NCBI GenBank assembly: GCA_905236875.1
Contig: CAJOQT010000039.1
Coordinates: forward strand, 1 to 58,888
DNA length: 58,888 nt
Reading direction: 5' to 3'
Source: an uncultured Prevotella sp.
GTDB lineage: Bacteria > Bacteroidota > Bacteroidia > Bacteroidales > Bacteroidaceae
The notes under the pieces are model-generated. The model did not search any database. It was not told the DNA's origin and worked only from the letters and a program-made list of their open reading frames with translations. The translations under genes were made by a program, and so were the position numbers. Of the stretch, positions 16,785 through 24,437 are shown one piece after another. Position 1 is the first letter of the stretch, and each line of letters starts with the position of its first letter.

Positions 16785-19310
16785 TTACTTTTCTACCTTT
16801 ATCGTGTTTTCTCCTGCCTTCAGCTTCAAGGTCTGTTGCTTACCATTATATAATAAGGTAATCTTGCCTGCCTTCTTGGCCTTGATGGTACAGCTTTCAA
16901 CCTTACCGTCTTTCCATACCATCGATACCTCGTAGCCACCACGGGCGCAGAGTCCACTGACGGCTCCGTCCTTCCATGCCTCAGGAATTGCTGGCAGCAG
17001 TTCAACTCTTAACTCTGAATGACTATACTGACTCTGCACCAGCATCTCACAGACGCCTGCTGTGCCGCCGAAGTTACCGTCGATCTGGAACGGTGGATGG
17101 GCATCGAACAGGTTGGGGTAGGTGCCGCCACCATGGCTATAGTTGGGTATCCTGTCCTGCTCTGGTGCTACGTGTGTCAGCAGCTTGCGATATATCTGAT
17201 AGGCTTTCTCGCCATTCTTGAGTCGTGCCCACAGGTTGATGCGCCAGCCTGTGCTCCACCCCGTCGTCTCGTCACCCTTCTGCTCTAAAGTCCGTTCGCA
17301 GGCCTTTAGTAGTGTAGAGTTTAAAGTGTAGGGGTTAGAGTTTGCTACCGCCTTTGACTCAAGCGCAGAAGGAATGGCGGTAGCAAACTCTAAACTCTCA
17401 GTTCTACACTCTTCGTTTATAATATGATTGCCTGGGTACAATCCTATGAGGTGGCTCTGGTGACGATGGTGCGGGTCACGGTCCTGCCAGTCGTAGTACC
17501 ACTCGTTGAGATCGCCCTGTGCACCAATGGTGTAAGGGTGCAGGCGTTTCAGCGCGGCTTGATACTTTGCGGTATTATCGCGACAGATGGAACCCGTTGC
17601 GCAGACGTTGGTGAGCAGCTCACGGATGATGGCGAGGTCGGCTGTGCCCCCATAGCAGGTGACACCGTGATAGCCCTTATCGGTGATATACTCATTCTCA
17701 GGCGACGTGCTTGGAGCCGTAATCAGCTCACCTGGATTCTTGGGATTCTCTATGAGCCAAGCCATACAGAATTCAGCAGCCCCCTTCATTAACGGATATA
17801 CCGTTGAGTGCAGGTATGCCTCGTCTTGAGTAAACAGGTAACGTTCCCACAGTGTATTCACGAGCCATGCGCCACCCAGGTTCCAGTCAGCCCACATAGG
17901 GTTTTCACGTTTCTCGCCCACAGGGTTGGTCATGGCCCAGATGTCACTATTGTGACTGGAACACCAGCCTTGGTCAATGCCGTAGTAGTTGTGGGCGGTA
18001 TATTGTCCGTTCTCTGCCAGTGCCGTGATGAATCCATCCAGCGGCTCTGCCATCTCTGCCAGGTTGGCAACGAAGGCGGGCCAGTAGTTCTCCTCCAGAT
18101 TGATGTTGACGGTATAGTTTCCACGCCAGGGCGACCAGAGGTGGGGTGTCCACAGTCCCTGCAGGTTAGCAGGTACTCCCTTGGTTCGCGAGCAGCTGAT
18201 GAGCAGGTAACGCCCGTATTGGAAGTAAAGGGTTTCAAGATAGCGAGCCTCCCCCTGCCCCCTCCCAGAGAGGGGGTTGCTGTAGCGCTTCAGCAGTTCG
18301 TCAGTGGTCATCTCTGTCCCCCCTCCTCTCGGGAGGGGTCGGGGGTAGGCTCCCCCTTGGGTGAGATTCAGCTTCACCCTGTCGTAGAACTGCTGATAGT
18401 CGTTGATGTGCCTGCCCCTTACGTCATCGTAGCTGACGTTGGCCGTATGCCAGATGTCGTCAGCTGCATTCTCCAGATAGGGGGCACCGTCCAGCACAGG
18501 GTGCTTGTGCGGACCGTTGTAGCTTGTCTCGTTGACAATATATACCGTTGCCTGTGTGGCATGGCGCAGCGTGAGCCCCTCGTCAGTAGCCGTCACCTCT
18601 CCGTCTGTCTCACAGATACGGACAATGGTACAGAAATGAATGCTCTCTTGCGGGTCGCCAGTAGCATGTCCCGTCATCGTCAGCTGGGCCTCTCCCCAGC
18701 CTCCTCCCAAAGAGGGGGAGCATTTGGTTTTGGCAGGCACCTGGGCACCCAGCGTCAGTCGGCAGTTGATGGCCTGCGGCTTGTCTGCCTTCAGGCGTAT
18801 GGCAATGAGCTTGTCAGGGTTGGAGGCGATGTATTCACGGGTGAAGGTGACACCTTCACGTACGTAACGGTCACGGCAGAGGGCACTGTCGATGTCCAGC
18901 TCACGGTGGTAGCCGCTGACGTCGCCTACGTTCCAGTCGTAAATGTGCAGTGTGCCTAACGGCTGGTAGAACTGAGAGTTAGGACCTTGCACGTACCGTT
19001 GCAGCGAGTCTGCCAACCGGTAGTCTTCGTTGAACAGCGCCTCGCGTATCTTGGGAATCCACTGGTGGGCATCCCTGTCCAAGTCTCTGTCAACAGGCTT
19101 GCCCGTCCAGAACGTAATGTCATTCAGATAGATGAGGTTGTCCTCTGTTCCACCATACACCAGCGCCCCCAGCTTGCCGTTGCCAATGGGCAGCGACTCC
19201 TCGAAATACTGTGCCTGGCGGTCGTACCATAGCCGCATAGGAGCCTGTTCCTGAGCTGCTGTAGAGAGCACGGTCAGACAGACAATCATGGTGGAAATGA
19301 TACGATTCAT
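16785..19310 (-). CDS. GH95 family glycosidase (alpha-L-fucosidase type), with several in-frame insertions
   Basis: This is an 841-residue exported enzyme with the signal peptide MNRIISTMIVCLTVLSTAAQ. GH95 hallmarks include LWYDRQAQYFEESLPIGNGKLGALVYGG at the N-terminus, NINLEENYWPAFVANLAEM, and WSTGWRINLWARLKNGEKAY. The late segment [23 protein letters not shown] is also typical. The family removes alpha-1,2-fucose, or alpha-L-galactose, from plant glycans by inversion. Extra segments occur at residues about 197-208 and 320-355 (C/G-rich repeats). Another at 634-660 is a hairpin-forming insert. All keep the frame. The gene sits 14 nt downstream of the cation efflux gene. Confidence 0.9.
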   Translation of the reverse strand: MNRIISTMIVCLTVLSTAAQEQAPMRLWYDRQAQYFEESLPIGNGKLGALVYGGTEDNLIYLNDITFWTGKPVDRDLDRDAHQWIPKIREALFNEDYRLADSLQRYVQGPNSQFYQPLGTLHIYDWNVGDVSGYHRELDIDSALCRDRYVREGVTFTREYIASNPDKLIAIRLKADKPQAINCRLTLGAQVPAKTKCSPSLGGGWGEAQLTMTGHATGDPQESIHFCTIVRICETDGEVTATDEGLTLRHATQATVYIVNETSYNGPHKHPVLDGAPYLENAADDIWHTANVSYDDVRGRHINDYQQFYDRVKLNLTQGGAYPRPLPRGGGTEMTTDELLKRYSNPLSGRGQGEARYLETLYFQYGRYLLISCSRTKGVPANLQGLWTPHLWSPWRGNYTVNINLEENYWPAFVANLAEMAEPLDGFITALAENGQYTAHNYYGIDQGWCSSHNSDIWAMTNPVGEKRENPMWADWNLGGAWLVNTLWERYLFTQDEAYLHSTVYPLMKGAAEFCMAWLIENPKNPGELITAPSTSPENEYITDKGYHGVTCYGGTADLAIIRELLTNVCATGSICRDNTAKYQAALKRLHPYTIGAQGDLNEWYYDWQDRDPHHRHQSHLIGLYPGNHIINEECRTESLEFATAIPSALESKAVANSNPYTLNSTLLKACERTLEQKGDETTGWSTGWRINLWARLKNGEKAYQIYRKLLTHVAPEQDRIPNYSHGGGTYPNLFDAHPPFQIDGNFGGTAGVCEMLVQSQYSHSELRVELLPAIPEAWKDGAVSGLCARGGYEVSMVWKDGKVESCTIKAKKAGKITLLYNGKQQTLKLKAGENTIKVEK
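17335..17393. repeat. 18-bp perfect inverted repeat inside the GH95 gene
   Basis: The arms are 17335-17352 and 17376-17393, with a 23-nt loop. Weaker pairing continues outward (GTGTAGAGTTT-like and TTCTACAC ends). It lies in a stretch that homologues lack, between the YPGNHI segment and the conserved ERTLEQKGDETTGWS. Confidence 0.8.
18244..18352. repeat. Two C/G-rich repeats inside the GH95 gene
   Basis: Palindromic blocks CTCCCAGAGAGGG (about 18262-18275) and CCTCTCGGGAGGGG (about 18323-18337) flank a short native stretch (TDELLKRYS). A third block lies at 18688-18722. They code Pro/Gly/Arg-rich loops. Confidence 0.8.
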
Positions 19311-19324
19311 AGATCTCCTGGTTT

Positions 19325-20206
19325 TTATTTTGGTTCTACATGAACGGCTATGTGTGTCTCGGCACCATAGCGTTTTTTCAGCACATCCTCTACTTCCGAG
19401 GCTTTGTCATGAGCCTCGCGCAGGGGAATGTCGCCGTCCATCAGGATGTGCAGCTCGATGGCATAATGGTTTCCTATCCGTCGGGTGCGAAGGTCGTGAG
19501 GCTCCACTACTTCGGGGATTGTGGCGACGAGTCTCAGTATCTCGTCTTCTACGGCGTCTGGCAGTGACTGTTCCATAAGGTCGCCAATGCCGTCTCGCAG
19601 CAATGTGACGGCAACTTTCACGATAAAGGCTCCCACCACGATGGATGCCAGGGGATCAAGCACTGTCCAGCGCTGTCCCAGAAAGATGGCACCGCCAATG
19701 CCTACTGCCGTGCCGACGGAAGACAGCGCATCGCTGCGATGATGCCAGGCGTTGGCCTCTACTGCCTGTGAGTTCAGCTGGCGTGCCTTTACCATCGAAT
19801 AGCGATAGACGGCCTCCTTGAGGATGATAGACAACAGGGCGGCTCCTAAAGCCAGCAGCCCTGGCGCCTCTAACTGCTGACCACCGACCCATGCCGCAAT
19901 CTTTGTGGCCCCATTGTACAGGATGCCTATTGCCACTGCCAGCAGCGCTACACCTATCAGCGTCATCGACAGTGTCTCGTACTTGCCGTGTCCATAGTCG
20001 TGCGACTTGTCTTGAGGCTTGCCGCTGATGCGGACAAACAACAGCACAATGGCATCGGTCACAAAGTCGGAAAGAGAGTGAACGGCATCGGCCACCATAG
20101 CGGCGCTATGACCCAGGATGCCTGCTACAAACTTAAAGAGCAGCAGCACAACATTGACTGCCGCTCCAATAAGTGTTACCCGATAGATTTCCTTGTTTCT
20201 TGACAT
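19325..20206 (-). CDS. Cation diffusion facilitator family transporter
   Basis: The product has 293 residues with about six membrane helices (for example LIGAAVNVVLLLFKFVAGILG and LLALGAALLSIILK). The two metal-site motifs are present: MVADAVHSLSDFVTD in helix 2 and WHHRSDALSSVGTAVG in helix 5. A C-terminal cytoplasmic domain follows (HILMDGDIPLREAHDKASEVE). It exports divalent cations such as Zn2+ or Fe2+ by proton antiport. The exact metal cannot be assigned. It follows gyrB by 5 nt and precedes GH95 by 14 nt. Confidence 0.92.
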   Translation of the reverse strand: MSRNKEIYRVTLIGAAVNVVLLLFKFVAGILGHSAAMVADAVHSLSDFVTDAIVLLFVRISGKPQDKSHDYGHGKYETLSMTLIGVALLAVAIGILYNGATKIAAWVGGQQLEAPGLLALGAALLSIILKEAVYRYSMVKARQLNSQAVEANAWHHRSDALSSVGTAVGIGGAIFLGQRWTVLDPLASIVVGAFIVKVAVTLLRDGIGDLMEQSLPDAVEDEILRLVATIPEVVEPHDLRTRRIGNHYAIELHILMDGDIPLREAHDKASEVEDVLKKRYGAETHIAVHVEPK

Positions 20207-20211
20207 GTTCC

Positions 20212-22185
20212 TTACGCATCGATATTTGCGTAGGTGGCATTTCTCTCGATGAACTCGCGGCGTGGCTCCACGTCGTCGCCCATCAGCATGGAGAATATTT
20301 CGTCAGCTTCGGCGGCGTTCTCGATGGTTACCTGTTTCAACAGACGGTTCTCAGGATTCATCGTCGTCTCCCACAGCTGCTCCGGGTTCATCTCACCCAG
20401 ACCTTTGTAGCGTTGTGTATGGAGGGCTGTCGAGTTCTCGTCACCTGCCACGTACTTGTCGATGAAGGCCTGACGCTGCTGCTCTGTGTAGCAGTACTCG
20501 GCATACTTCTTGTAAGTACATTTATAGAGCGGTGGAGTGGCAATGTAGAGGTGTCCGCCCTGAATGACCTGTGGCATGAAGCGGTAGAACAGTGTCATGA
20601 TAAGCGTGTCGATATGTGAGCCATCGACATCGGCGTCGGTCATGATGATAATCTTGTCGTAGCGCAGCTTGTCGATGTTCGCCTCGCGGTCGCCCTCGCC
20701 CTCTACGCCGAAACGTACGCCGATGCTCTGGATGATATTCATGACCGACTCTGCCTCAAACACGCGGTGCCACTGTACCTTCTCCACGTTCAGGATCTTT
20801 CCGCGCAGGGGAAGGATGGCCTGGAAGTGACGGTCGCGGCCTTGCTTGGCACTGCCGCCTGCGGAGTCACCCTCGACGAGGAAGATCTCACAGTCCTTCG
20901 GATCCTTGTTCGAACAGTCGGCAAGCTTGCCAGGCAGTCCGCCGCCAGTCATCGGGTTCTTGCGCTGTACACTCTCACGGGCCTTGCGGGCGGCGATACG
21001 GGCTGTGGCAGCCAGCACCACCTTGTCGCAAATCATCCTGGCCTCCTTCGGATGCTCCTCCAGATAGTTGGCCAGTGCCTCGCCGACGGCCTGCTGGACG
21101 GCACCAGCCACCTCGCTGTTGCCCAGCTTGGTCTTGGTCTGTCCCTCGAACTGCGGCTCTGCCACCTTGATGGAGATGACAGCCGTCAGTCCCTCGCGGA
21201 AGTCCTCTGGGGCAATCTCGATCTTTGCCTTTTCAATCTGCTTGGAGATCTGCGGGTCGTTGTCGGCATATTTCTTTAAGGTACGTGTGAGGGCTGCGCG
21301 GAAACCTGCCAGATGGGTACCGCCCTCAATGGTGTTGATATTGTTCACGTAGGAGTGAATGTTCTCGCTGTAGTCCGTGTTGTACATCACGGCCACCTCG
21401 ATGGGAATGCCCTGCTTCTCAGTCTTCAGGTAGATGACATCATCCACCAGGTGCGTACGGTGACGATCGACGTAGCGTACGAACTCCTTCAGACCGTCCT
21501 TGGCGTGGAACACCTCTTCCTTCAGGTTGCCGTCCTCGTCAGGACGCATGTCCTTCAGGGTAATGGTAATGCCGGCGTTCAGATAGGCCAGTTCACGCAT
21601 ACGACGGGCGATGTTGTCATATTTATATTCCGTCGTGGTAAAGATGGTGCCGTCGGGCCAGAACTGCTGGCGTGTACCCGTCTTGTCAGTGTCGCCCACT
21701 ATCTTCACATCGTACAGCGGCTTACCCTTCTCGTACTCCTGCTGGTAGATATGTCCGTTGCGATACACCTGTGACAGCATGTGTGTAGAGAGAGCATTAA
21801 CGCAACTCACGCCTACGCCGTGCAGACCACCGCTGACCTTATAGCTGCCCTTGTCGAACTTACCGCCGGCATGCAGCACCGTCATGACGACTTCGAGAGC
21901 CGACTTGTGCATCTTCTCATGCTCATCGACGGGAATACCACGTCCGTTGTCCAATACGGTGATGGAGTTGTCTTCGTTAATGGTTACTTCAATATGCGTA
22001 CAGAAGCCTGCCATCGCCTCGTCGATAGAGTTATCCACTGTCTCGTTTACCAGGTGATGCAGTCCCTTCTCGCTAATGTCTCCGATATACATGGCCGGAC
22101 GCTTGCGTACGGCCTCCAGTCCCTCAAGTACCTGAATGTTACTTGCGGAATAATTTTGTTCTTGATTCAGTTGTTCTTCAGTCAT
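20212..22185 (-). CDS. gyrB: DNA gyrase subunit B
   Basis: The product has 657 residues. The GHKL ATPase start ASNIQVLEGLEAVRKRPAMYIGD, the motif HEKMHKSALEVVMTVLHAGGKFD, the TOPRIM motifs EGDSAGGSAKQGRDRHFQAILPLRGKILNVEK and MTDADVDGSHI, and the C-terminal QRYKGLGEMNPEQLWETTM are all in place. With GyrA it introduces negative supercoils. The N-terminus matches bacteroidotal GyrB better than ParE. No repeat insertion is present, unlike in several neighbours. Confidence 0.96.
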   Translation of the reverse strand: MTEEQLNQEQNYSASNIQVLEGLEAVRKRPAMYIGDISEKGLHHLVNETVDNSIDEAMAGFCTHIEVTINEDNSITVLDNGRGIPVDEHEKMHKSALEVVMTVLHAGGKFDKGSYKVSGGLHGVGVSCVNALSTHMLSQVYRNGHIYQQEYEKGKPLYDVKIVGDTDKTGTRQQFWPDGTIFTTTEYKYDNIARRMRELAYLNAGITITLKDMRPDEDGNLKEEVFHAKDGLKEFVRYVDRHRTHLVDDVIYLKTEKQGIPIEVAVMYNTDYSENIHSYVNNINTIEGGTHLAGFRAALTRTLKKYADNDPQISKQIEKAKIEIAPEDFREGLTAVISIKVAEPQFEGQTKTKLGNSEVAGAVQQAVGEALANYLEEHPKEARMICDKVVLAATARIAARKARESVQRKNPMTGGGLPGKLADCSNKDPKDCEIFLVEGDSAGGSAKQGRDRHFQAILPLRGKILNVEKVQWHRVFEAESVMNIIQSIGVRFGVEGEGDREANIDKLRYDKIIIMTDADVDGSHIDTLIMTLFYRFMPQVIQGGHLYIATPPLYKCTYKKYAEYCYTEQQRQAFIDKYVAGDENSTALHTQRYKGLGEMNPEQLWETTMNPENRLLKQVTIENAAEADEIFSMLMGDDVEPRREFIERNATYANIDA

Positions 22186-22210
22186 TTTCTTGTTTATCGC
22201 TATAACGGCG

Positions 22211-22218
22211 CAAAGGTA
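22211..22218 (-). promoter_or_regulatory. gyrB -7 box, touching an upstream hairpin
   Basis: On the minus strand it reads TACCTTTG, 25 nt before the ATG. Immediately upstream (22219-22226) is a run of T that follows the 12-bp hairpin at 22225-22254. Confidence 0.65.
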
Positions 22219-22224
22219 CTAAAA

Positions 22225-22254
22225 AAGACGCAAACAAACGAATGTTTGCGTCTT
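22225..22254 (-). terminator. Perfect 12-bp hairpin with T-run, directly before the gyrB promoter
   Basis: The arms are 22225-22236 and 22243-22254 (AAGACGCAAACA and its complement) with a 6-nt loop. On the minus strand the stem is followed by TTTT, as in an intrinsic terminator. It ends at the gyrB promoter and may insulate gyrB from rpsT transcription. Confidence 0.65.
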
Positions 22255-22302
22255 AAATATTGTCAAAAAGACGTAGTATAAATATGTATAAACGCATTCT
22301 GT

Positions 22303-22347
22303 GAAAAAACAAGAATACCGCAGCCTGACAAAACAGATTGCGGTATT
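22303..22347 (-). terminator. Intrinsic terminator after rpsT
   Basis: AATACCGCA (22314-22322) pairs with TGCGGTATT (22339-22347). On the minus strand the stem is followed by CTTGTTTTTT. It lies 29 nt beyond the rpsT stop. Confidence 0.8.
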
Positions 22348-22375
22348 TGCTATTGCTATTTGAAGTGGATTCTTC

Positions 22376-22627
22376 TTACAGCTTGTTGATGTGCTTGCAA
22401 AGGCTTGACTTGATGTTGGCTGCCTTATTCTTGTGGATGACGTTGGTCTTGGCCAGCTTGTCCAGCATTTTCTGAATAGAGGGATACAGCTTTGTTGCCT
22501 CGTCTTTGTCGGTCATGGCACGCAGCTTGCGAACGGCGTTGCGCATGGTCTTAGCATAATAGCGGTTGTGAAGGGTTCTTGCCTTGGTCTGGCGGATTCT
22601 CTTCAGAGATGATTTGTGATTTGCCAT
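22376..22627 (-). CDS. rpsT: 30S ribosomal protein S20
   Basis: This is an 83-residue, strongly basic protein starting [22 protein letters not shown] and ending [14 protein letters not shown], as expected for S20 of the small ribosomal subunit. It lies downstream of tRNA-Glu on the same strand with 197 nt between them, and is followed by an intrinsic terminator. Confidence 0.96.
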   Translation of the reverse strand: MANHKSSLKRIRQTKARTLHNRYYAKTMRNAVRKLRAMTDKDEATKLYPSIQKMLDKLAKTNVIHKNKAANIKSSLCKHINKL

Positions 22628-22824
22628 TTTAATTTAATGTTTAATGTTTTTAATTTAATTGTTCTTCCTAAAGCCTGTGGGTCTTACGTCTTCAACAGCC
22701 CTAAGCAAACCCTTTTGACTGAATGCATCATTCTTATCTTAAGAGCTCTCTGCCACCAATTCCCTTTCGAGTAGCACTTGGCTGTGCCGATGACAGATTT
22801 AGGTGTTTCTTCTACTTTCTCTTG

Positions 22825-22896
22825 TAGTCCCTAGGAGAGTCGAACTCCTCTTTAGAGAATGAAAATCTCTCGTCCTAACCGATAGACGAAGGGACC
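22825..22896 (-). tRNA. tRNA-Glu (anticodon TTC)
   Basis: Read on the minus strand, the 72-nt sequence folds as a cloverleaf. The acceptor is GGTCCCT paired with AGGGACT (first pair G-U), the D-arm region is CGTCTATCGGTTAGGACG, and the anticodon loop TTTTCAT has TTC at 34-36. The T arm is AGGAG-TTCGACT-CTCCT and the discriminator is A. CCA is not encoded. It resembles bacterial tRNA-Glu. Confidence 0.92.
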
Positions 22897-22985
22897 AGAA
22901 GCTTTGCTAAAGAGAAATGAGAAATAAGGAATGGGAAATGGATTTCCCGTCTGTATTCTCAAGGCTCTTCTGGCAAAAGCGGGTG

Positions 22986-22993
22986 CAAAGGTA
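22986..22993 (-). promoter_or_regulatory. Candidate -7 box for tRNA-Glu/rpsT
   Basis: TACCTTTG on the minus strand, about 90 nt upstream of the tRNA. The -33 area holds TTTAATGT tandem copies rather than a clear TTTG. Confidence 0.5.
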
Positions 22994-23121
22994 CGAAAAA
23001 GATTAAACATTAAACATTAAACATTAAAAGAATTTGCATTGCTGTCCATTATTTAACGTTTTTTATGGGTTTTGGGTGGAAAATACTCTCAACTCTCCGC
23101 GCTCAACTCTCAACTTTTTAG

Positions 23122-23129
23122 TACCTTTG
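23122..23129 (+). promoter_or_regulatory. recO -7 box abutting the start codon
   Basis: TACCTTTG ends one base before an ATG (23131) and seven bases before a second ATG (23137). Either start gives an almost leaderless message. Confidence 0.55.
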
Positions 23130-23136
23130 CATGGTT

Positions 23137-23961
23137 ATGCTGATAAAGACTGAAGCCATCGTGCTACATTCCCTAAAATATGGCGAGAGCAGGTTGATTG
23201 TCGATCTGTTCACTCGCGAACATGGGCGCCTGTCGTGTATCGTCGGTATTCCCAAGACAGGTCGTGCGAAGGTGAAAAAGCAGTTCTTCCAGCCTCTCAG
23301 CCTCATCGACGCTGAGTGTGATGTACGAGCCAATGTCCGTCTGCAGAAGATACGTGACGCCCGCATGCTCAGTCCCTACGTCTCGCTGACTTACGAGCCT
23401 GCCAAGCTCTCCATCTCCCTCTTCCTGGCCGAGTTCCTCTACCACGCCCTGCGAGGCGAGCAGCAGCCCGACCCCCTACTCTTCGACTACATGCGTAACA
23501 GCTTTCTCTGGCTCGACACTGCCACTGCCGACTTTGCCAACTTCCACCTTGCCTTCCTCATGCACCTCTCCCGCTTTCTGGGCTTTTATCCGAATATAAC
23601 CCCCCTTTCTGTCCCCCCGAGGGGGGAAACTGCTGCGCCAAAAGCCTCCCCACGGGGAGATTCGGAGGGATGGGGTGGTTTGAAAGCCTCCCCACGGGGA
23701 GGTTTGGAGGGGGTCTTCTTCGACTTGCGCGAAGGGACATTCTGTGATGCCCCGCCGCTCCATCAGGACTTCCTGCGCCCGGAGGAGGCTGCCCGCATCC
23801 ATACCATGATGCGTATGGACTATCAGAACATGCACCTCTTCCGCATGAGCCATCTCGACCGCAACCGCTGCCTGGACATCATCCTGGCCTACTACCGCCT
23901 TCATCTGCCCTCCTTCCCGGAGCTGAAGAGCCTTCCCGTCCTTCAGGAGCTATATACATAA
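23137..23961 (+). CDS. recO: DNA repair protein RecO with a 40-residue repeat insertion
   Basis: RecO helps load RecA at gaps in recombinational repair. From 23137 the protein is 274 residues, starting MLIKTEAIVLHSLKYGESRLIVDLFTREHGRL, the OB-fold beginning typical of RecO. An ATG two codons upstream (23131) is also possible. Residues about 154-193 (23597-23716) are coded by stacked C/G-rich repeats (PPRGETAAPKASPRGD and [12 protein letters not shown]). They interrupt the C-terminal helical region after FLGFYPNI. The frame is intact and the conserved end (RNRCLDIILAYYRLHLPSF) follows, so a full product is likely. Confidence 0.9.
   Translation: MLIKTEAIVLHSLKYGESRLIVDLFTREHGRLSCIVGIPKTGRAKVKKQFFQPLSLIDAECDVRANVRLQKIRDARMLSPYVSLTYEPAKLSISLFLAEFLYHALRGEQQPDPLLFDYMRNSFLWLDTATADFANFHLAFLMHLSRFLGFYPNITPLSVPPRGETAAPKASPRGDSEGWGGLKASPRGGLEGVFFDLREGTFCDAPPLHQDFLRPEEAARIHTMMRMDYQNMHLFRMSHLDRNRCLDIILAYYRLHLPSFPELKSLPVLQELYT
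23597..23716 (+). repeat. Compound C/G-rich repeat inserted in recO
   Basis: This stretch nearly repeats positions 8-92 of the window, with the same order of two hairpins, and adds a second copy of the CCTCCCCACGGGGAGG hairpin. Its 120 bp equal 40 codons. Confidence 0.88.
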
Positions 23962-24004
23962 CAGTGCCGCCCTTCCTTGTGGAAAAGCGGCACTGTCGTT
24001 ATGT
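23956..24004. terminator. Bidirectional terminator-like hairpin between recO and a small gene
   Basis: CAGTGCCGC (23962-23970) pairs with GCGGCACTG (23987-23995), and ACATAA with TTATGT extends the stem after a bulge. It starts within the recO stop codon and ends just before the convergent small gene's stop. T-runs are weak. Confidence 0.6.
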
Positions 24005-24012
24005 TCTTGACC

Positions 24013-24192
24013 TTACCAGTCCTCTTCGTCGTCGTCGCCTCCGCCAAACAAGGGAGCATCCCAATCGGTAGGATCACCCACGGTACCACCAGTATTATCA
24101 ATGGGCACACCAGTAGGCGAAGTACTATTCAACACTCGCGGTGCAATCTTCACCACGAGCATCTTCGGATCTACATACATTTTCTTTTTCAT
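24013..24192 (-). CDS. 59-residue small protein of a Prevotella-type family, acidic C-terminus
   Basis: The product begins MKKKMYVDPKMLVVKIAPRV, continues with a Ser/Thr/Pro/Gly-rich middle, and ends DWDAPLFGGGDDDEEDW. Small proteins with a KKxYxxPxxxVVxI start and a Gly/Asp/Glu/Trp end are widespread in Prevotella and relatives and are of unknown function. The ATG at 24190-24192 follows GGAAACAACGAT. There is no obvious signal peptide or membrane helix. The conserved ends with a variable middle would suit a secreted or processed peptide, but nothing here shows processing. It is convergent with recO across a hairpin. Confidence 0.75.
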   Translation of the reverse strand: MKKKMYVDPKMLVVKIAPRVLNSTSPTGVPIDNTGGTVGDPTDWDAPLFGGGDDDEEDW

Positions 24193-24236
24193 ATCGTTGT
24201 TTCCTTTCTTTTGTTCTTTTAGTTTTCTTTCTTATC

Positions 24237-24376
24237 GGTCGCTGCGCTCAAAATTTAAGCAAAAATTGACTTTAAAAATTAATCTAATCTTCTCCAGTTT
24301 CAGTATTCCTTAACCACGAAAGATTTTTGTTACTAATTTTCTTACCAATTTTCTTATAATTTTGAGCGAAGCGACC
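24237..24376. mobile_element. MITE-like 140-bp element with 19-bp inverted ends
   Basis: Positions 24237-24255 and 24358-24376 are inverted repeats matching at 18 of 19 bases (GGTCGCTGCGCTCAAAATT). The interior is AT-rich and non-coding. No certain target duplication is visible. It lies between the small peptide gene and the Ig-like gene. A C/G-rich palindromic repeat follows directly at 24380-24437. Confidence 0.5.
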
Positions 24377-24437
24377 ATTAATCCCTCCCCCAGTTCTCCC
24401 CCTAAACAGGGGGAGTTAGAGGGGGTCCGAGGGGGTC

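Noticed and set aside
17808..18959. 383-residue open frame antisense to the first GH95 gene
   Set aside because: The opposite strand has clear GH95 motifs throughout. The antisense frame has no recognisable domain and arises from the codon bias of a GC-rich gene.
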